From Rufibacter sp. LB8 (lineage in GTDB: Bacteria; Bacteroidota; Bacteroidia; Cytophagales; Hymenobacteraceae), in the NCBI RefSeq assembly GCF_014876185.1, contig NZ_JADALJ010000001.1, positions 3,845,001 through 3,909,000 of the forward strand: DNA of 64,000 nucleotides, read 5' to 3'. The notes beneath the pieces are model-generated. The model was not told the origin of the DNA, searched no databases, and worked only from the letters and a program-made list of their open reading frames with translations. Position 1 is the stretch's first letter, and the number at the start of each line of letters is the position of its first letter. This document shows, piece by piece, positions 59,703-64,000 of the stretch. The position numbers were made by a program, and so were the translations under genes.

Positions 59703-62169
59703 CAGAAAGCGGCAACGTATCTTCTTTGGGGGCGGCATCATCTACCAAGATAAGGTTTTTCAGCTTCTGGTACATAAACGAAATCACCAGCAACAGCACA
59801 CCCAGGCAAATGAAAGCCGCAATCTTTCCGCCTTCAGACATGTCTCTGATGTCAAAAATAAAGAGCTTGAGCAGCGTGAGAAAAAACAGCGTGAGCGAAA
59901 TGATGCGCAGCGTCTTCAGTTTCTTAGACATGCCCAGCAGCATTAACACAAACGAGCTCAGCCCCCAGAGGATAGGAAACCCGATGTTGCGGATGTGGCG
60001 CAGGGACCGGTACAAATCCTTTTCCAACGGCTGTGATTTCAAGAGCCAGGTATGTTCCAGTTCGGCGCTGGCCAGAAACACAAGTGCCGCGCTCACCAAC
60101 CAAAGTGTGACGGTGCCCATCTTGCCTCCCCAACCAAACCGCTGTTGCACCTGGCTCACCACCACGGCCAGCACCCCCAGCAAAGCCAGCAAGGGCAGGT
60201 AATGCGTTGCGAAAGCCCCAAAGGTCTCGGTGCGGTCAAACAGGTAACTATCTCTCAGGAAGGTGGCCGCCGGATTCAAGTGGAACGCGTATTGGAGCAC
60301 CGCCGCCAGCGAAAGCGCCAATAGTACATTGTGATAGCCCAAATCTGTGAGGCGTCTGCTCCAGAGCAATAACCCCAACAGGTAGGCAAAGCGGTAGAAG
60401 CCCAGCAGCAAAGTTTGCGTGTTTTCACTCAGCGCGGAATGGTCCAGCTGGTGTTGCAATTCCAGCAAAAGCACCAAGTACAACAGCGCCACCAACACAA
60501 TGCCCACAATGGTTCGGTAGGTTTTTTGAAAGGAAGTGGGTTCTGCTTCTTGTGCACTTTCTCTGCCCAATAGATACCAGGTGCCCGCCAAAGAAGCCAC
60601 CGCCACCACGCCCGTCACAAACAACTTGTTCAGCGCTGGGGTGAGGGCTTCACGGGTGATGGTGTATTCCATCCAGTCCATAATTAAGGACACCATCATT
60701 AAGGACAGCACCAACATAGACGCGAATTTCAATAATTGAATTCCCGATTTCTGCGAGAGCCAGAGCAACAGCACCGCCTCCAACGCCCAGAAAAGCGTGA
60801 TGTAATTGCCCTCCAACTGCACCGGCGCCGACAAACTCAGGAACGTGAGCACCAGCCCAATCAGCAGGTACACCAGGTTTTTGTCCACGCGGTCAGAGCG
60901 GTACAGGGCATACGCAAACCCGAAGTTGAACACGCCCAGCGCTATGGTGAACATACCTTGGTACGCGCCCTCGGCCACGTGCTGGAGCACATACATGCCC
61001 GCCGCGTAGTACAGAAACGTGTTGCTCAGCAGCATCAGAATCTCCGGAGCCGTGAACCGCTGCCGCTCCTTTACATTGTAGAGAATGGTCATCAGAAAGA
61101 ACACCAGGTAGAAGAGCGTGGCGAACAGCAGCGCACCCAAATACGGCGGATTGGGAGCATCCAGCACGCGGCTATACAGCCATCCGCCAAATAAAATAAT
61201 GGTGAAAACGTAGGCAATGAAGTTGAGCAGCGGCCACTTCTTGAAATACGCCAGCACTAGAATGCCCACGTTCAAGACCAAAATAAAGACGAAGAGCACT
61301 ACGTAATTTCCTTCGCCGGTGCTCACCATGAACGGGCTCCCGAAGCCACCTATCAAGGCCAGTACCGCCAGCTCAATCCTATCATAGGCAATGCTCAGAA
61401 AGATGGTGAAGCCTGTAATGACCACCATAATCAGGAACGCCACCGTCTGACTGAAAATCTGGTATTCATGAAACGCAATGGCGATGGTAAAATACAGCAC
61501 CGCCAAGCCGCCGCCCACCAGCACCGAACTGAACGCCGCGTAGTTTTTCCGGAGGTAATGCGCCACGCCCATCAGCGCGCCACCGGCCAGCAAGCCAATG
61601 GCCACGCGTCCAATTTCGTTGATCCAATCTTGGTCAATGGCGTATTTCACGAAGAACCCAATGCCCAGTACCAGAATGGCGATCCCCAACTTGTTGATCA
61701 GGTTCTCCCCTATGAACTTCTCCCAGTCCAGTTTTTGTGAGAAGAACGAAGGCGATTTTTCTGGTTCTGGCCCGGTTTGTACAGGCTCTTCTTTAATTCC
61801 TCTGAAGGCCGCAATGGACGGGACTGGTTCTGGAACTGGACTGGGCTTTGGTTTCGGAAGTTCAAAAACCGGCGTAGCCACAGGCGGAGGTGTAGGAGTT
61901 GGTATGGGCGTTGGCGCTGCCGCAGGTTTCGGCGGAGCCGGGATTTCTTCTGTGGCGATTTTTTGCGCTACACGGGCATCTCGCTGGGCGGCCAAAGTTG
62001 CGGCATCCTGGGCGGGACGCACGGGGACTTTGTCTAATTGCTCGCGCAGGCGCACCAGATCTTCCTGCATGTGGCGCAGATCAGCGCGGTTCGCCAGTAA
62101 TTGGTTTGAGATTCTACTCCCGAACCAGAGTACCACTACCACCAACACTAACAGCAGCAAAATTTCCAT
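59692..62169 (-). CDS. DUF2339 multi-spanning membrane protein
   Basis: 825 residues. One N-terminal helix (1-17), a coiled coil (about 25-65), a Pro-rich linker (about 80-125: PPKPAAAPTPIPTPTPPP) and the segment DWEKFIGENLINKLGIAILVLGIGFFVKYAIDQDW, typical of DUF2339. About 25 membrane helices follow to the C-terminus. Function is unknown; the coupling with the DUF3999 gene suggests a joint envelope complex. The Pro-rich linker points to a reach across a layer. Confidence 0.88.
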   Translation of the reverse strand: MEILLLLVLVVVVLWFGSRISNQLLANRADLRHMQEDLVRLREQLDKVPVRPAQDAATLAAQRDARVAQKIATEEIPAPPKPAAAPTPIPTPTPPPVATPVFELPKPKPSPVPEPVPSIAAFRGIKEEPVQTGPEPEKSPSFFSQKLDWEKFIGENLINKLGIAILVLGIGFFVKYAIDQDWINEIGRVAIGLLAGGALMGVAHYLRKNYAAFSSVLVGGGLAVLYFTIAIAFHEYQIFSQTVAFLIMVVITGFTIFLSIAYDRIELAVLALIGGFGSPFMVSTGEGNYVVLFVFILVLNVGILVLAYFKKWPLLNFIAYVFTIILFGGWLYSRVLDAPNPPYLGALLFATLFYLVFFLMTILYNVKERQRFTAPEILMLLSNTFLYYAAGMYVLQHVAEGAYQGMFTIALGVFNFGFAYALYRSDRVDKNLVYLLIGLVLTFLSLSAPVQLEGNYITLFWALEAVLLLWLSQKSGIQLLKFASMLVLSLMMVSLIMDWMEYTITREALTPALNKLFVTGVVAVASLAGTWYLLGRESAQEAEPTSFQKTYRTIVGIVLVALLYLVLLLELQHQLDHSALSENTQTLLLGFYRFAYLLGLLLWSRRLTDLGYHNVLLALSLAAVLQYAFHLNPAATFLRDSYLFDRTETFGAFATHYLPLLALLGVLAVVVSQVQQRFGWGGKMGTVTLWLVSAALVFLASAELEHTWLLKSQPLEKDLYRSLRHIRNIGFPILWGLSSFVLMLLGMSKKLKTLRIISLTLFFLTLLKLFIFDIRDMSEGGKIAAFICLGVLLLVISFMYQKLKNLILVDDAAPKEDTLPLSDEK

Positions 62170-62265
62170 AGAGGCCTTTATTGTCTAGCCCCTATATTAC
62201 TATTTTATCTGGTAAAACAGTGCGGTTGGCGGTAGGAGTTGTCATGCGTGTGTGCAGAGCGATTC

Positions 62266-62305
62266 CCGTTTTTGGCTTCGTTTCCAGAAATGAGGGCAAA
62301 AACGG
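62266..62305. repeat. PR1 palindrome
   Basis: CCGTTTTTGGCTTCGTTTCC with GAAATGAGGGCAAAAACGG. Confidence 0.88.
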
Positions 62306-62317
62306 AAATTGATTTCA

Positions 62318-62474
62318 CGCATATCGTCCCCCTTTGAAGGGGGTAGGAGGATGATTAACTTTTGCTGATAATCTGCATTTCCGAGAATCATTTCCCATTC
62401 ACCTTGAGCATTGCCATCAGTTCTTCAACCGGCCTTGTCATCCCCCTACCCCCTTCAAAGGGGGACGATATGCG
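62318..62474. repeat. IR-B inverted-repeat element, copy 2
   Basis: Arms of about 37 bases (CGCATATCGTCCCCCTTTGA... and ...AAGGGGGACGATATGCG) enclose about 83 bases. The arms and the internal GTTCTTCAAC / TCATCCCCC stretch match copy 1 at 54281. No coding content. Confidence 0.87.
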
Positions 62475-62519
62475 CTGATAAAATATTTTAGAAGGCTTTT
62501 TAAAAAAAAGAGCACGAAA

Positions 62520-62548
62520 AAAGGCCTCACCATAACAGTGAGGCCTTT
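62520..62548 (-). terminator. Terminator of sodB
   Basis: AAAGGCCTCAC with GTGAGGCCTTT, 7-base loop, about 24 bases past the stop; on the minus strand it is followed by TTTTCGTGC. Confidence 0.88.
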
Positions 62549-62571
62549 CCCATAAATAAGATTAAGTCAGA

Positions 62572-63183
62572 TTATCCGTTGGCTTCCGCGAAGCGACGGT
62601 TTACTTCATCCCAGTTAATCAGGTTGAAAAACGCGGTGATGTATTCTGGTCTGCGGTTCTGGTAGTTGAGGTAATATGCGTGCTCCCATACGTCAAGACC
62701 CAAGATGGGAACACCACCGCATGAATCAACGCCTTCCATCAAAGGGTTGTCTTGGTTGGCGGTAGAGCAGATCTGCACAGAACCACCTTCCACGGCGCAC
62801 AGCCAGGCCCAGCCAGACCCGAATCGGGTGGTAGCGGCCTTGGTGAATTCCTCTTTGAAGCCTTCATAAGAACCGAAGGCTCTTTCAATGGCATCGGCCA
62901 CGGGGCCGGTGGGGTTGCCGCCGCCGTTGGGGGCCAAGATAGTCCAGAACAGGTTGTGGTTGTAAAAGCCGCCGCCGTTGTTTCTGATGGCCGGGGTTTT
63001 AGCCGCGTCACGCAGGATTTCCTCAATAGACTGACCTTCTTTCTCAGTGCCGGCAATGGCGTTGTTCAAGTTGGTCGTGTAGGCCTGGTGGTGCTTGGTA
63101 TGGTGGATTTCCATGGTCTGACGGTCAATGTGCGGCTCAAGCGCATCATACGCATACGGAAGTTGCGGAAGTTCAAATGCCAT
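62572..63183 (-). CDS. sodB: Superoxide dismutase (Fe/Mn family)
   Basis: 203 residues from [20 protein letters not shown], the usual start; an ATG far upstream would add 38 unrelated residues and cross the tadA stop. Metal ligands fit His in [12 protein letters not shown], His in [10 protein letters not shown], and [15 protein letters not shown] (Asp and His). The Fe or Mn choice cannot be read with certainty. It removes superoxide in the cytoplasm. It has its own -7 box 58 bases upstream. Confidence 0.96.
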   Translation of the reverse strand: MAFELPQLPYAYDALEPHIDRQTMEIHHTKHHQAYTTNLNNAIAGTEKEGQSIEEILRDAAKTPAIRNNGGGFYNHNLFWTILAPNGGGNPTGPVADAIERAFGSYEGFKEEFTKAATTRFGSGWAWLCAVEGGSVQICSTANQDNPLMEGVDSCGGVPILGLDVWEHAYYLNYQNRRPEYITAFFNLINWDEVNRRFAEANG

Positions 63184-63241
63184 AGTTTTTATGTGTTTTA
63201 GGTTAGAAAATACTAGGTTCTGTTTTATATACGGAACGGGC

Positions 63242-63249
63242 CAAAGATA
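63242..63249 (-). promoter_or_regulatory. Bacteroidota -7 box of sodB
   Basis: TATCTTTG on the minus strand, 58 bases before the sodB ATG and directly after the tadA stop, fits TAnnTTTG. So sodB has a leader, unlike purQ, cysS and rlmN. Confidence 0.45.
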
Positions 63250-63251
63250 AA

Positions 63252-63698
63252 CTAAATTCTTTTGGAGCGAAAAAACTCGGTCATCAATTGCCCGCACTCG
63301 TGCGCCAGAATGCCGGTGACCAACTCCGTCTTAGGATGGAGCAGGTTCACGCCGGTTCTGCGGTAGCCGCGTTTCTCGTCGGCGGTGGCGTATACTACGC
63401 GTTTTAATTGAGACCAATAACTCGCGCCGGCGCACATTACGCAGGGTTCCACGGTCACGTACAAGGTGCAATCATGCAGGTATTTGTTGCCCAAGTGGTT
63501 GGCGGCGGCGGTGAAGGCCAGCATTTCGGCGTGCGCCGTTACGTCATTCAGTTTTTCGGTTTGGTTGTAGGCGCGCGCGATGATTTTGTTGTTGCACACC
63601 ACCACGGCCCCAATCGGGATTTCGCCTTCTTCCTGGGCGTACAAGGCCTGTTTGTAGGCTTCGCGCATGAAATGTTCGTCTGAATGAATGCTGAGCAC
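63252..63698 (-). CDS. tadA: tRNA-specific adenosine deaminase TadA
   Basis: 148 residues. Deaminase zinc site: His56-Ala-Glu58 (TAHAEML) and Pro85-Cys86-x2-Cys89 ([10 protein letters not shown]). [19 protein letters not shown] is the TadA-type substrate-binding strand. It converts A34 to inosine in tRNA-Arg(ACG). The end is 68 bases before sodB, with the sodB box between. Confidence 0.95.
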   Translation of the reverse strand: MLSIHSDEHFMREAYKQALYAQEEGEIPIGAVVVCNNKIIARAYNQTEKLNDVTAHAEMLAFTAAANHLGNKYLHDCTLYVTVEPCVMCAGASYWSQLKRVVYATADEKRGYRRTGVNLLHPKTELVTGILAHECGQLMTEFFRSKRI

Positions 63699-63721
63699 GG
63701 TTGGTTTGGGTTAAATAGAAA

Positions 63722-63750
63722 ACGGGTAGCAATATATAACTGCCACCCGT
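63722..63750 (-). terminator. Hairpin upstream of tadA
   Basis: ACGGGTAGCA with TGCCACCCGT, 9-base AT-rich loop, one mismatch. It may end the transcript from the gene beyond 63947, but a T run is weak. Confidence 0.45.
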
Positions 63751-63769
63751 GCTGCAATGTTACAAAATA

Positions 63770-63807
63770 CGTTTTCGGCTTCATTTCTGAAAATGAGCCC
63801 GAAAACG
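63770..63807. repeat. PR1 palindrome
   Basis: CGTTTTCGGCTTCATTTC with GAAAATGAGCCCGAAAACG. Confidence 0.95.
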
Positions 63808-63813
63808 GAATTA

Positions 63814-63942
63814 CCTCACCCTAAATCCCTCTCCCGCGGAGAGGGACTTTAAAGCAGATGTGTTTTCAGGCTGTTTTACTCAAACAGGCCGAAAACGGAA
63901 AGACAGAGCTCCCCTCTCCGTGGGAGAGGGGCCGGGGGTGAG
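63814..63942. repeat. IR-A inverted-repeat pair enclosing a PR1 copy
   Basis: Left arm 63814-63846 (CCTCACCCTAAATCCCTCTC, hairpin CCGCGG) and right arm 63910-63942 (TCCCCTCTCCGTGGGAGAGG, then GGCCGGGGGTGAGG) are inverted. A degenerate PR1 copy fills most of the interior. Confidence 0.8.
63861..63898. repeat. PR1 palindrome, degenerate copy inside IR-A
   Basis: TGTTTTCAGGCTGTTTTACTC with AAACAGGCCGAAAACGG. The inner part is changed in both arms (CTGTTT / AAACAG) but still pairs; two outer positions do not. Confidence 0.7.
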
Positions 63943-63946
63943 GTGT

Positions 63947-64000
63947 CTATTTCACATTCGCGCTGGCCATTACGGCCTGGGCGGTGGCTTGCCATTCTTT
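63947..64000 (-). CDS. C-terminal end of an unidentified gene (partial)
   Basis: The last 17 codons of a minus-strand frame run off the window edge and end ...KEWQATAQAVMASANVK-TAG. The codon use fits the neighbours and the stop abuts an IR-A arm, as other genes here end at repeats. Too short to identify. Confidence 0.45.
   Translation of the reverse strand, partial: KEWQATAQAVMASANVK

Larger units (their letters stand above)
62170..62571. other. Repeat-filled intergenic gap
   Basis: This gap holds a PR1 copy (62266), an IR-B element (62318-62474) and the sodB terminator (62520-62548). The first 90 bases hold the DUF2339 leader, with no clear promoter box. No gene is seen. Confidence 0.6.

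Noticed and set aside
2221-63898. CRISPR array as explanation of the repeated palindromes
   Set aside because: Copies are spread over tens of kilobases with genes between them, not regularly spaced, and no cas genes are present.

Overview
The window is a stretch of a Bacteroidota chromosome. The gene set (type IX secretion genes porU, porV and sprA, T9SS sorting-domain proteins, a three-subunit FGAM synthase with separate PurS and PurQ, -7 boxes of the form TAnnTTTG, and no obvious Shine-Dalgarno sites) fits Cytophagales, probably Hymenobacteraceae (Rufibacter, Nibribacter or Pontibacter-like). The genus is inferred from the look of the proteins, not from a search.

Layout. 1-1037: 3' part of a 23S rRNA gene, 5S rRNA and a terminator, followed by a truncated IS3-family element (about 1086-2051). 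2.3-10.4 kb (minus): MBL hydrolase, pssA, purS, porU, porV, inactive M16 protein. 10.4-14.7 kb (plus): FAD oxidoreductase and a large outer-membrane propeller protein. 15.1-19.0 kb: purQ (minus), then yicC and a secreted M43 metalloprotease (plus). 19.3-22.1 kb (minus): hypothetical, gcvH, VanZ, M28 peptidase. 22.2-32.4 kb (minus): maeB, ruvA, sprA. 32.7-36.1 kb (minus): tatA, gatA, mltD. 36.3-41.8 kb (plus): EEP-fold protein, cysS, a glutaminyl-cyclase-like M28 lipoprotein, a DUF433/DUF5615 toxin-antitoxin pair, arsM. Then ldcA (minus), three T9SS substrates, a thioesterase and rlmN (plus). 51.5-64 kb (minus): mscL, RDD, amidase, BNR protein, DUF3999/DUF2339 pair, sodB, tadA and the C-terminus of one more gene.

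Theme 1, T9SS. PorU, PorV and SprA (signal peptidase, shuttle and translocon) are encoded here with at least four likely cargo proteins (the M43 protease, two tandem paralogs and an SBBP-repeat protein).

Theme 2, and the most unusual feature: a dispersed intergenic palindrome, called PR1 here. One arm is GTTTTCGGGCTCATTTC and the other is its reverse complement, with a loop of a few bases. I count 28 copies (full or degenerate) in about 62 kb, almost all just after stop codons. Some copies carry paired changes that keep the stem. Two copies supply the last codons and stop of a gene, and the ATGARSCC part of the arm creates false start codons. In the gene-poor gaps PR1 occurs with four other inverted-repeat families: IR-A (CTCACCCTA / CCCTCTCC arms), IR-B (CGTCCCCCTTTGAAGGGGG arms), IR-C (TGTAGGGGCGTAT arms) and IR-D (TGTAGAGACGTAC arms). 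These are sometimes nested concentrically, as at 54.2-54.6 kb. Whether PR1 is a transposed REP-like element, a terminator set or an uptake-signal-type repeat cannot be settled from this window.
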